Assembly: GCA_036554285.1 (NCBI GenBank)
Contig: DATBNO010000035.1
Span: 1-13,890 of the forward strand
Direction: 5' to 3'
DNA: 13,890 nucleotides
Origin: JADGGM01 sp025449955
GTDB taxonomy: Bacteria; Gemmatimonadota; Gemmatimonadetes; Gemmatimonadales; Gemmatimonadaceae
Shown here in pieces: positions 8,531-13,890 of the stretch. A program made the position numbers and the translations under genes. The notes beneath the pieces are model-generated. The model saw nothing but the letters and a program-made list of their open reading frames with translations, was not told the DNA's origin and did no database searches. Within the stretch, counting starts at the first letter, position 1, and each line of letters opens with the position of its first letter.

Positions 8531-8730
8531 CACGATGGGCTGAGTGTCGGGTTTGCGTGGGGGGCGGCCTTCGGCAGCCCCGTGGGCGTAACGTACTACC
8601 CCGGTTCGCCGAGGCACGTTGGGTACTGTCGTCGATCGTCGTCGGTCAGAAATGCGTGCAACGGAATGACAATCGAGCGATGTCTTGCTAGCCTTCAACG
8701 CTTGCGCTTCTTCATGTGTCCGGCAGCGAC
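8531..8730. promoter_or_regulatory. Divergent promoter spacer between receptor and flippase genes
   Basis: About 200 bases separate the two divergent starts (8530 on minus, 8731 on plus), so both promoters must lie here or just inside the genes. I cannot identify a convincing -35/-10 pair on either strand, nor a clear ribosome binding site for either gene. The call rests only on the gene arrangement. Confidence 0.4.
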
Positions 8731-9729
8731 ATGACATCTCGGTTCACCAACAAGCGATACCTGCACGGAGCGCTGACGCTGGGCATGGTCGCGCTGTTGG
8801 TCTATTACGCGCGGACTGTCCATTGGGATGCAGCGTGGCACGCGATCCGGTCGGCGTCGCCGTGGCTGTTGTTCCTGGCCGCGCTCGCCAACGTGCTCAC
8901 GGTCGTATCGAAGGCGCTCGTGTGGTGGATTTTCTTGCGCCCAGTGGGAGCGCGGTCGTTGGGCCTGGCGATGCGAGCGACGTTCGCGGGCGCGGGAATC
9001 AACAATCTTCTTATCGCGAACAGCGGCGAAGCCGCGCGGGCGGTGTTGGTCACGCGGAGCTCGGAGGCGTCGGGTACGGGTGTCGTCGCCGCGTTGGCGC
9101 TGGAGCGTCTCTTCGATTTCATCGGCTACGTGTTGGTGCTGATCGGGGCGGCGTTCCTGTTTCCCTTGCCGGAGAGCGTCGCGCGATGGCGTCCCGAGGC
9201 CATCGCGATGCTGGGCGCCATCGTGGTGGTGTTGATCGCGCTGCTGGCGCACGCGCCGCATCCTCCGCCTGCCGACCGCGCGATCACCGGCCTGTTCAAA
9301 CGCGTCCTGGCCGCGTTCGAGCGATTCATCGAACGGCTGGCGCACATCGTCACCATCAAGCGCATGGGAGCGGCGCTGGCGCTCACGGTGGTGAATTGGG
9401 GGACGCAGATCGCGTCGTATCATCTGACGGCGATCGCGGCCCACTTTCCGATATCCCTCGCCGGCAGCATCACCGCGATGCTGTTGGTGAACGTCGGGTT
9501 TCTCGTGCGCGCGACGCCCGGCAACATGGGCGTGTTCCAGCTCGTGTACGCGGTGACGGCGCAGGCGCTCGGGCTGTCGTCGGACGCGGCGGTGGGGGTG
9601 GCGCTGCTGCTGCAGGTAGTGCAGAACGGGCCGGTGACGGTGTTGGGCGCCGCGTTAGCACCGGACCTGATGCTCGCCGCGCGCAAGCGGAAAGCGGCGC
9701 CGGCGCGCGTCGAGCAGCCGGGTGACTAA
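8731..9729 (+). CDS. Lysylphosphatidylglycerol synthase TM-region / YbhN-family flippase-like membrane protein
   Basis: This is a 332-residue inner-membrane protein of the LPG-synthase transmembrane (UPF0104/YbhN, AglD2-like) family. Members are polytopic and implicated in moving or modifying lipids; the substrate here is unknown. The sequence shows about eight hydrophobic segments, beginning with ALTLGMVALLVYYA and then PWLLFLAALANVLTVVSKAL. The family signatures are visible: FAGAGINNLLIANSGEAARA (normally P-R-x-G-E-x-x-R) and VNVGFLVRATPGNMGVFQ (normally PGGLGxxE), the latter with Gln where Glu is usual. A basic cytoplasmic loop (LFKRVLAAFERFIERL) lies mid-protein and the tail is basic. There is no C-terminal lysyl-transferase (MprF-type) domain, so this is the membrane part only. 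ATG at 8731 is chosen over GTG at 8716, which would add five residues; neither has a strong Shine-Dalgarno. The gene is single and ends at a strong hairpin. Confidence 0.85.
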   Translation: MTSRFTNKRYLHGALTLGMVALLVYYARTVHWDAAWHAIRSASPWLLFLAALANVLTVVSKALVWWIFLRPVGARSLGLAMRATFAGAGINNLLIANSGEAARAVLVTRSSEASGTGVVAALALERLFDFIGYVLVLIGAAFLFPLPESVARWRPEAIAMLGAIVVVLIALLAHAPHPPPADRAITGLFKRVLAAFERFIERLAHIVTIKRMGAALALTVVNWGTQIASYHLTAIAAHFPISLAGSITAMLLVNVGFLVRATPGNMGVFQLVYAVTAQALGLSSDAAVGVALLLQVVQNGPVTVLGAALAPDLMLAARKRKAAPARVEQPGD

Positions 9730-9741
9730 CGGAGAGTGCGC

Positions 9742-9785
9742 GATGTAAGAACGGCGCGTCCATGTGGACGCGCCGTTCTCACATC
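9742..9785. terminator. Bidirectional hairpin terminator between convergent genes
   Basis: A perfect 14-bp stem (9748-9761 with 9766-9779, loop ATGT at 9762-9765) extends, after one A/C mismatch, by five more pairs (GATGT 9742-9746 with ACATC 9781-9785). It sits 12 bases after the flippase stop and 19 bases before the OmpA-family stop, exactly where convergent transcription must end. No long T run follows on either strand, so the stem's strength would have to do the work, or another factor helps. Confidence 0.8.
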
Positions 9786-9804
9786 ACCAGTCAGCGACAC
9801 CAAC

Positions 9805-10449
9805 TCACTGCATCGTCGACGCGGTGGTGGCGGTCGAGTCACCCTTGCTCTCGATAACGAACACCACGCGGCGGTTCTTCTCGGCGCCCGGTGCGTCCTT
9901 CTCGGCGCCCGGCACGACGAGGCGGGTCTTGCCGTAGCCGACCGTGGCGACCTGGTCGGTGAGGCCTTGCGACTGCAGGTACGCCTTGACCGATTCGGCG
10001 CGACGCTCGGAGAGCTTCACGTTGTAGCGCTGCGAGCCGGCCGGATCGGCGAAGCCTTCGACCGTGATGTTCGAGCCGGGATAATACTTCTGGGCGATTT
10101 TCGCGAAGCGATCCAGCGCGTCGTGATCTTCATCACGGACCGTGGCGTCGTCGAACGCGAAGTGAACCGGCAGTGCGAACTGGAGCCCGCTCTCGAGCGC
10201 GGTGATCTTGGCGCCGAATTCAGTGCGAAGGCTGTCGAGATCCTTGCGCAGCGAGGCTACGTCCGTGGAGAGCGAGCTGTCGGCCGCCATGCGGGCCGTC
10301 CGCTCGGTCGAGACCGACGAGTCAGTGTACGCCTTCTGCGTAGCGAGGCCGGACGCCAGGTTTTCCCTGACGAAGCCCTTCGTCGCGCAGGCGGCCATCA
10401 CTGGTGCGACAAGCGCGACTACCGCGATGGTCTTGAGCTGTGCTTTCAT
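9805..10449 (-). CDS. OmpA-family peptidoglycan-associated lipoprotein
   Basis: This is a 214-residue outer-membrane lipoprotein that would tether the envelope to peptidoglycan. The start ATG at 10449 has GGAGC five bases upstream. The signal peptide ends in a lipobox (APVMAAC, C21). Residues 38-88 form a heptad-like, Lpp-style coiled coil (SVSTERTARMAADSSLS, VASLRKDLDSLRTEFG). The OmpA C-terminal domain spans about 92-200: VHFAFDDATVRD, then ITVEGFADPAGSQRYNVKLS with D135 and the NxxLSxRRAxxVxxYL helix, then KNRRVVFVIE with the conserved Arg (193/194). D135 and the Arg are the expected diaminopimelate-binding pair. Just before NRRV, the residues PGAEKDA-PGAEK are a 7-residue duplication. A 10-bp palindrome lies 20 bases upstream of the start. 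Its coiled coil and lack of a barrel make it closer to Pal/Lpp-like proteins than to OmpA itself. Confidence 0.92.
   Translation of the reverse strand: MKAQLKTIAVVALVAPVMAACATKGFVRENLASGLATQKAYTDSSVSTERTARMAADSSLSTDVASLRKDLDSLRTEFGAKITALESGLQFALPVHFAFDDATVRDEDHDALDRFAKIAQKYYPGSNITVEGFADPAGSQRYNVKLSERRAESVKAYLQSQGLTDQVATVGYGKTRLVVPGAEKDAPGAEKNRRVVFVIESKGDSTATTASTMQ
9877..9912. repeat. 15-bp direct repeat with 21-bp period inside the OmpA-family gene
   Basis: The 15-mer CTTCTCGGCGCCCGG occurs at 9877-9891 and again at 9898-9912. The offset of 21 bp equals seven codons, so the reading frame is kept and the protein reads PGAEKDAPGAEKN. This is a recent-looking in-frame tandem duplication at the edge of the peptidoglycan-binding domain. 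Confidence 0.85.
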
Positions 10450-10469
10450 GGTTTGCTCCGGTTTATTTC

Positions 10470-10479
10470 CACTCGAGTG
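10470..10479. repeat. 10-bp palindrome upstream of the OmpA-family gene
   Basis: CACTCGAGTG is a perfect palindrome 20 bases upstream of the ATG at 10449. It would fall in the 5' untranslated region and could be an operator or chance. I see no -35/-10 pair I would defend nearby. Confidence 0.25.
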
Positions 10480-10555
10480 AGGTGCACTGGGACACGTAGG
10501 GCTGATGCTAAAAATGTGCCCTGCCATTCGCGTGTGATTTGAGTCACTCGGGAGG

Positions 10556-10578
10556 AAAAAAGTCGCACGCGGGCGCGT
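10556..10578 (-). terminator. Possible weak intrinsic terminator after the rplS-rnhB-SDR unit
   Basis: On the minus strand a short GC palindrome (10567-10578, arms ACGC/GCGT around a 4-nt loop) is followed after five bases by six T residues (10561-10556). It lies about 30 bases past the SDR stop and before the OmpA-family start. The stem is only 4 bp if a normal loop is allowed, so this is tentative. Confidence 0.3.
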
Positions 10579-10605
10579 TCCTGTCGCTCCGCGAATGAGA
10601 ATTCA

Positions 10606-11442
10606 TCAATTCGGGCTCTTCTGCAGCCATTCGCCGCCGTCGACGACCATGATGGCGCCGGTGATCCAGTCGCCTGCGGGCGACGCGAGGAAGGCGACCA
10701 TGTTCGCGATGTCGCGGGGCGATCCCATGCGAGCGAGCGGGATGGCGCGGCGTGCGTAGTCTTCCATCGCGCGTTCGGCGGAGAAAACATCCTGAGCCGC
10801 ACCGGCAGGCGCGGAGAACGCTTTCTTGACGCCTTCAGTCGGGATCGGGCCTGGCGCGACCGCGTTCACGCGGATCCGGTGCTTTGCCCATTCGAGGGCG
10901 AGCGTACGCGTCAATGCGTCGATACCCGCTTTGGCAGCCGTCGCGTGCGCCATGAGCGGCCAGCCTCGATAGTGCAACGTCATGGAGACGTTCACGATGC
11001 GACCGCCTCCCTGGTCGCGCATCACGGGCATGACGGCCTGCGAGCAGAAGAAGGTGCCCGAGAGATCGATGTCGATGACGGAGCGCCAGGCGTTCGCGCT
11101 CATCGATTCCGACGGGACGTAGAAATTGCCCGCGGCGTTGTTGACGAGCACATCGATGTGGCCCAAGCGCTCGGCCGCGGAGCGAATTCCGGCTTTGACG
11201 GCGTCGGCGTCGCGCACATCGAGGACGAGCGCATGCGCGGCGTGGCCCGCTTCCGTTAGCTGCCCAACGGCGGGGTCCAGGTGGGCCTGGTTCCGGCTTG
11301 CGAGCACGACCGTGGCGCCGAGCTCGGCGAAGAGTTGGGCGATACCGAAGCCGATGCCCGTTCCGCCGCCGGTGACGAGTGCGACTTGGGCGTTGAACAA
11401 GCCGGGCCGAAAGACCGGCGTGGAATCCGGTTGGGCGCTCAT
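10606..11442 (-). CDS. Short-chain dehydrogenase/reductase, 2,4-dienoyl-CoA reductase (DECR2)-like
   Basis: This is a 278-residue cytosolic SDR. It most resembles animal peroxisomal 2,4-dienoyl-CoA reductase (DECR2), which reduces dienoyl-CoA esters with NADPH during unsaturated fatty-acid beta-oxidation. Seen: the Rossmann motif GGGTGIGFG (25-33) ending in ASRN (48-51), a basic residue fitting NADP(H); LVNNAAGNF (99-107) followed by DIDLSGTF (124-131); S153 and K171 of the active-site region; NAVAPGPIPTEG (193-204); and LASPAGDWITGAIMVVDGG (252-270). NNAAGNF, APGPI and the stretch before Lys are diagnostic of DECRs. The usual SDR Tyr four residues before Lys is absent (Ala167; H166 precedes it), as in DECRs, so this is not a defect. 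The ATG at 11442 overlaps the rnhB stop by four bases (ATGA), implying coupled translation. A general enoyl- or ketoacyl-type SDR role cannot be excluded. Confidence 0.87.
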   Translation of the reverse strand: MSAQPDSTPVFRPGLFNAQVALVTGGGTGIGFGIAQLFAELGATVVLASRNQAHLDPAVGQLTEAGHAAHALVLDVRDADAVKAGIRSAAERLGHIDVLVNNAAGNFYVPSESMSANAWRSVIDIDLSGTFFCSQAVMPVMRDQGGGRIVNVSMTLHYRGWPLMAHATAAKAGIDALTRTLALEWAKHRIRVNAVAPGPIPTEGVKKAFSAPAGAAQDVFSAERAMEDYARRAIPLARMGSPRDIANMVAFLASPAGDWITGAIMVVDGGEWLQKSPN

Positions 11443-12197
11443 AGCGTAGCCTCGTCGATTGGAGCCGGATACGCGTCGGCAATGAGCGCCGTGACGGCGT
11501 CGGCCATGTCGGGCGCGTCCAGCGACAGCTCCAGCTGCGGTGGACCATAGAGGGCCGTGTCGACAAACGCCTTACGGTGGTGCCGGGTCGAGCCGGTGTC
11601 GCGGATGGCCTGGATGTGGACCGGGGTGGCGTATCCGCAGTTGCGCTCCCACGCGTAGGCGGGGTGGCGGCGCGCGAGGAACTCCATGAGCCGGTCGCGC
11701 GTGACTTTGGCGACGATGGACGCGCAGGCGATGGTGTAGCACTTGTCGTCGCCATCGACGACGGCGGTGTGGTCGATGCCTAACGCGCGGATGGGACGGC
11801 CATCGATGAGCACGCGGTCGGGCGCGGTGCGGAGTCGCCGTAAGGCGCGGCGCATGGCGAGGGTGGACGCGTGATAGATGTTGAGCCGCTCGATCTCGAG
11901 GACCGACGCCGCGCCTAACGCAAAGGAGACGGCGCGGGCGGCGATGAGCGCGGCGAGGTGCCGCCGCTTGGCGGCCGCCAGCATCTTGGAGTCATCGACG
12001 CCGGGGAGTGCGCGTGCGTCGGGCGGCATGATGACGGCGCAGGCAACGACGGGTCCGGCGAGGCAGCCGCGTCCGACTTCGTCGACGCCGGCTATGAGCG
12101 ATGCGCCGTCGCGGCGCAGGTCGCGTTCGAGGGTGGTCCAGCGTTGGCGGTGCACGCCGGCGCGCCGGCCCGAGTCCGCGCCGCGCCGTCCGCCCAC
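11439..12197 (-). CDS. rnhB: Ribonuclease HII
   Basis: RNase HII cleaves RNA in RNA-DNA hybrids and removes single ribonucleotides misincorporated into DNA. All family motifs are present in this 252-residue protein: GVDEVGRGCLAGPVVACAV (37-55, catalytic D39 and E40), VDDSKML (67-73), LIDG (130-133, D132), ACASIVAKVTRDRLM (157-171, D168), GYATPVHIQAI (189-199) and TRHHRKAF (204-211). The chosen start is the GTG at 12197, with GGAG eight bases upstream. A GTG further in (residue 15) would also leave the catalytic domain intact. Much longer reading upstream is out of frame with rplS and is rejected. The gene begins 5 bases after the rplS stop and its own stop overlaps the SDR start, making one transcription unit. 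Two TTA-GGC pairs occur in it. Confidence 0.95.
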   Translation of the reverse strand: MGGRRGADSGRRAGVHRQRWTTLERDLRRDGASLIAGVDEVGRGCLAGPVVACAVIMPPDARALPGVDDSKMLAAAKRRHLAALIAARAVSFALGAASVLEIERLNIYHASTLAMRRALRRLRTAPDRVLIDGRPIRALGIDHTAVVDGDDKCYTIACASIVAKVTRDRLMEFLARRHPAYAWERNCGYATPVHIQAIRDTGSTRHHRKAFVDTALYGPPQLELSLDAPDMADAVTALIADAYPAPIDEATL

Positions 12198-12202
12198 CTG
12201 AC

Positions 12203-12571
12203 TTACTCCTCGGCGGCCTGTCCGAGGTGCGTCTTGCGCTCGCGAATGCGTCCCTGCTTCCCGCTCGCGTTGCGCAGGTAGTAAAGCTTGGCACGGCGCA
12301 CGCGGCCGCGGCGGACCACGGTGATGCTCCCGATCATCGGGCTGTGCACCGGGAAAATGCGCTCGACGCCGACACCGTTGGAGATTTTCCGCATGGCGAA
12401 GGTTTCGCTGACGCCGCTGCCGCGGCGCGCAATGCACACGCCTTCGAACGCCTGGAGGCGTTCTTTGTCGCCTTCCTTGACGCGTACGGCAACGCGCAGC
12501 GTATCCCCAGGGCGGAACGGGGGGATATCGGTGCGCATGTATTCTTTTTGTGTCTCGATGAACGCGTGCAT
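12203..12571 (-). CDS. rplS: 50S ribosomal protein L19
   Basis: bL19 binds at the interface of the large and small ribosomal subunits. The 122-residue protein matches the family along its whole length: RTDIPPFRPGDTLRVAVRVKEG near the start, RLQAFEGVCIARRGSG in the middle, and then TFAMRKISNGVGVERIFPVH, SPMIGSITVVRRGRVRRAKL and YYLRNASGKQGRIRE. Bacterial L19 is usually 110-125 residues, so it is complete. ATG at 12571 gives the expected N-terminus. The Shine-Dalgarno is poor and a folded hairpin ends about 15 bases upstream, so translation may be controlled. In many bacteria trmD lies directly upstream; here there is a 478-base non-coding stretch and then a protease gene. The downstream rnhB neighbour is conventional. 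Confidence 0.97.
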   Translation of the reverse strand: MHAFIETQKEYMRTDIPPFRPGDTLRVAVRVKEGDKERLQAFEGVCIARRGSGVSETFAMRKISNGVGVERIFPVHSPMIGSITVVRRGRVRRAKLYYLRNASGKQGRIRERKTHLGQAAEE

Positions 12572-12586
12572 ATATGGCTCGGGGCT

Positions 12587-12676
12587 GAGGTCGGGCCCTG
12601 GTGACCGGTTCGTCTTGGACAGACTGGTGAAATTAACCGGTGCCAGACCTCGACGCCAGCCGCGAATTGGGCTGGC
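12587..12676 (-). promoter_or_regulatory. Structured 5' leader of rplS (candidate autoregulatory element)
   Basis: Two hairpins lie just upstream of rplS. The larger (12587-12651) has nested stems: GAGGTC (12587-12592) with GACCTC (12646-12651), TGG (12599-12601) with CCA (12643-12645), and ACCGGTT (12604-12610) with AACCGGT (12635-12641). Inside the loop GTCT (12612-12615) can pair with AGAC (12621-12624). A second hairpin pairs GCCAGCC (12655-12661) with GGCTGGC (12670-12676). The structure ends 15 bases from the start codon, where it could block or present the ribosome site. Ribosomal protein genes often have such autogenous leaders; that this is one for L19 is inference. Confidence 0.45.
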
Positions 12677-12983
12677 ATTCTATTTCGGTCACTCGGAGCG
12701 ACACGCGCCGGTGCCGCGGCACGAGGATGCGCAATGTGGGCTTCTTCGACGAAGGGCGCAAAGGATAACCAAAGGGATGCGAGAGATGGAGATGATTGTT
12801 TTGGCGCACATCCAAAGTCACCGACGCACGCGCCTGGATGGTTTCAGGCGGGTGCGCGACGCGCTCACCCTCGCACCGCGGCAATCTTCCCCATCGCTCG
12901 CATCACTTTGTTATTCTTTTGAACAACTTCGGAGCGCTCACCAGGCGTGCGCTCCTTATGAGATATCCCTCTACACAAACTCG

Positions 12984-13013
12984 GAGGGGCTCACCGCACT
13001 CGGTGAGCCCCTC
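12984..13013 (-). terminator. Strong hairpin terminator after the subtilase gene
   Basis: GAGGGGCTCACCG (12984-12996) and CGGTGAGCCCCTC (13001-13013) pair perfectly over 13 bp with the loop CACT. It lies 36 bases past the subtilase stop at 13050. On the minus strand the following bases are CGAGTTTGTG, giving only a short T run, but the stem is very stable. Confidence 0.75.
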
Positions 13014-13049
13014 TGAAATCGATCCGCAACTGCCAGCTTGGTGGTGGCG

Positions 13050-13890
13050 CTACGCCTTGACCGTAACGGACTTCATGGTCGTGGTCTTATGCCCCTGTTT
13101 GTCCACGATTTGGAGCTCCACCGAGTACGTGCCCGCCTTGAGATAGTGGTGCTGGAGCGAGAGGGCGCCCGCAGCGGTTCGATCACCGAAATACCAGTTG
13201 TAGGACGAGGCACCGTTGGGCACAGTCGAACTCTTGGCGTTGAACGAGCAGCTCATCCCGCTGCAACTGGCGGCGATGACGGCCTTGAACGTGGCACCCG
13301 CCGCCGGCGCGGACGCCGCGCCGCCACCGACGGTGACGGTCTTGGTGATCGTGCTCTTGTTGCCATCGCGATCGGCGATGAGAAGCTTGACCGCGTACGA
13401 GCCGGTGGACGCGTACGCGTGCGCCATGGTGGCCGAGGTCGAGCCGGCATCGCGGCCGTCGCCGAAAGACCAATTGTACGACGACACTCCGTTAGGCACG
13501 GACGAACCGGCGGCGTTGAAGGTGCACACGTTCTTGGCCGCGCACGTCGTCGAGAACGCGGCGGAGAACGAGGTGGCCGGCGCCGCCGGCGCCGCGACCG
13601 GGGCGGAGCCGCCGATGAAGCCGCTGTAGGCAAGCAAGTTAGGCGAGCCGTTCACGCCGACGATCTTGCCGGCCGTCGCGTTGCCGACGATCGCGGCCTT
13701 GACCTGCGCCGGCGTGGCAGTCGGATGCGCCTGGAGGTAGAGCGCCGCGATGCCCGCCACGTGGGGCGAGGCCATCGACGTGCCGGACCACGTCACGTGC
13801 GCGATGTCGCTCAGATAATCGGCCGACGTGATGTTGACGCCCGGCGCAAACAGCGTGATGCAGGTGCCGTAGTCCGATGCCGACCAGCGG
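13050..13890 (-). CDS. Secreted S8 subtilisin-like protease (proteinase K/aqualysin type) with two PKD domains, 5' partial
   Basis: This is the C-terminal part of an exported serine protease; the gene continues beyond the window's right edge. The visible catalytic piece reads CITLFAPGVNITSADYLSD, then WSGTSMASPHVAGIAALYLQ, which carries the catalytic serine of the GTSMA motif (codon near 13776-13778), and then HPTATPAQVKAAI and GSPNLLAYSGF. This matches the proteinase K/aqualysin I branch of family S8. The catalytic Asp and His are off the window. An Ala/Pro linker follows, then two PKD beta-sandwich domains, about 13326-13571 (SSYNWSFGDGRDAG) and 13053-13295 (SSYNWYFGDRTAAG). PKD domains in secreted proteases usually aid substrate or surface binding. 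Each contains a nearby Cys pair near its start (CAAKNVC; CSGMSC), suggesting a disulfide. Stop TAG at 13050-13052 is followed by a strong terminator. Confidence 0.93.
   Translation of the reverse strand, partial: RWSASDYGTCITLFAPGVNITSADYLSDIAHVTWSGTSMASPHVAGIAALYLQAHPTATPAQVKAAIVGNATAGKIVGVNGSPNLLAYSGFIGGSAPVAAPAAPATSFSAAFSTTCAAKNVCTFNAAGSSVPNGVSSYNWSFGDGRDAGSTSATMAHAYASTGSYAVKLLIADRDGNKSTITKTVTVGGGAASAPAAGATFKAVIAASCSGMSCSFNAKSSTVPNGASSYNWYFGDRTAAGALSLQHHYLKAGTYSVELQIVDKQGHKTTTMKSVTVKA

Larger units (their letters stand above)
12572..13049. other. 478-base gene-free stretch between the protease and rplS
   Basis: This region holds the rplS leader hairpins near its left end and the protease terminator near its right end. 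A further weak hairpin pairs GGAGCGC (12931-12937) with GCGCTCC (12949-12955). The middle (about 12700-12920) is less GC-rich than its surroundings. It should contain the promoter for rplS-rnhB-SDR, but I cannot fix a -35/-10 pair. The possible short frames here have no ribosome site and no recognisable protein features, so I call no gene. Confidence 0.6.

Noticed and set aside
10500..10530. Sigma-54-type promoter upstream of the OmpA-family gene
   Set aside because: TGGCA is present on the minus strand, but the required GC element at -12 spacing is TT instead.
12198..12437. N-terminal extension of RNase HII into rplS
   Set aside because: It would overlap L19 by over 200 bases in another frame; the extra residues are basic low-complexity, and a better start with a ribosome site exists at 12197.
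12288..13016. Plus-strand open frame overlapping rplS antisense and the non-coding stretch
   Set aside because: No ribosome site, no recognisable domain, and its first third is antisense to L19.
1..13890. CRISPR arrays, transposons, toxin-antitoxin or defence genes
   Set aside because: No regularly spaced repeats, no transposase or terminal inverted repeats, and no recognisable defence domains were seen on either strand.

Overview
This 13.9 kb window is very GC-rich chromosomal DNA. It most resembles a Gemmatimonadota or Acidobacteriota-type Gram-negative bacterium. That placement is inferred from gene content: an ADOP-type MacB/FtsX orphan permease, an Oar-like outer-membrane receptor with an N-terminal carboxypeptidase-regulatory domain, OmpA-type and other secreted lipoproteins, and a subtilase carrying PKD domains. 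I see no insertion sequence, integrase, prophage, CRISPR array or plasmid gene.

Layout, left to right. (1) 2-1822 (+) is the C-terminal part of an ABC-type permease of the MacB/FtsX class, cut by the window edge. (2) 1841-1913 (-) is tRNA-Lys(UUU). (3) 1991-4645 (-) holds three separately spaced envelope or stress genes: a secreted beta-barrel-like protein, a YciF/DUF892 ferritin-like protein and an Asp/His-rich lipoprotein. (4) 4847-8530 (-) is a 1227-residue Oar/TonB-type receptor with an extra LTxxQ-like helical domain after its barrel. (5) 8731-9729 (+) is a polytopic flippase-like membrane protein transcribed divergently from the receptor. (6) A 44-nt hairpin at 9742-9785 separates it from the convergent OmpA-family lipoprotein at 9805-10449 (-). 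(7) 10606-12571 (-) is a tight unit rplS > rnhB > 2,4-dienoyl-CoA-reductase-like SDR, with a 5-nt gap and then an ATGA overlap. (8) 12572-13049 is non-coding: a structured leader for rplS and a strong terminator for the gene beyond it. (9) 13050-13890 (-) is the C-terminal half of a secreted proteinase K/aqualysin-like subtilase with two PKD domains, cut by the window edge.

Most genes serve the cell envelope: substrate uptake, peptidoglycan tethering, lipid transport and extracellular proteolysis. The rplS-rnhB pair is housekeeping. I found no clear new multi-gene system. The strongest unexplained signal is the 7-mer GTTAGGC/GCCTAAC. It occurs 20 times, always inside coding sequence and nearly always as Leu-Gly (TTA GGC) or Pro-Asn (CCT AAC), and is absent from about 3.4 kb in the middle of the window. 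The receptor/LTxxQ fusion and the folded rplS leader are the next most interesting observations.
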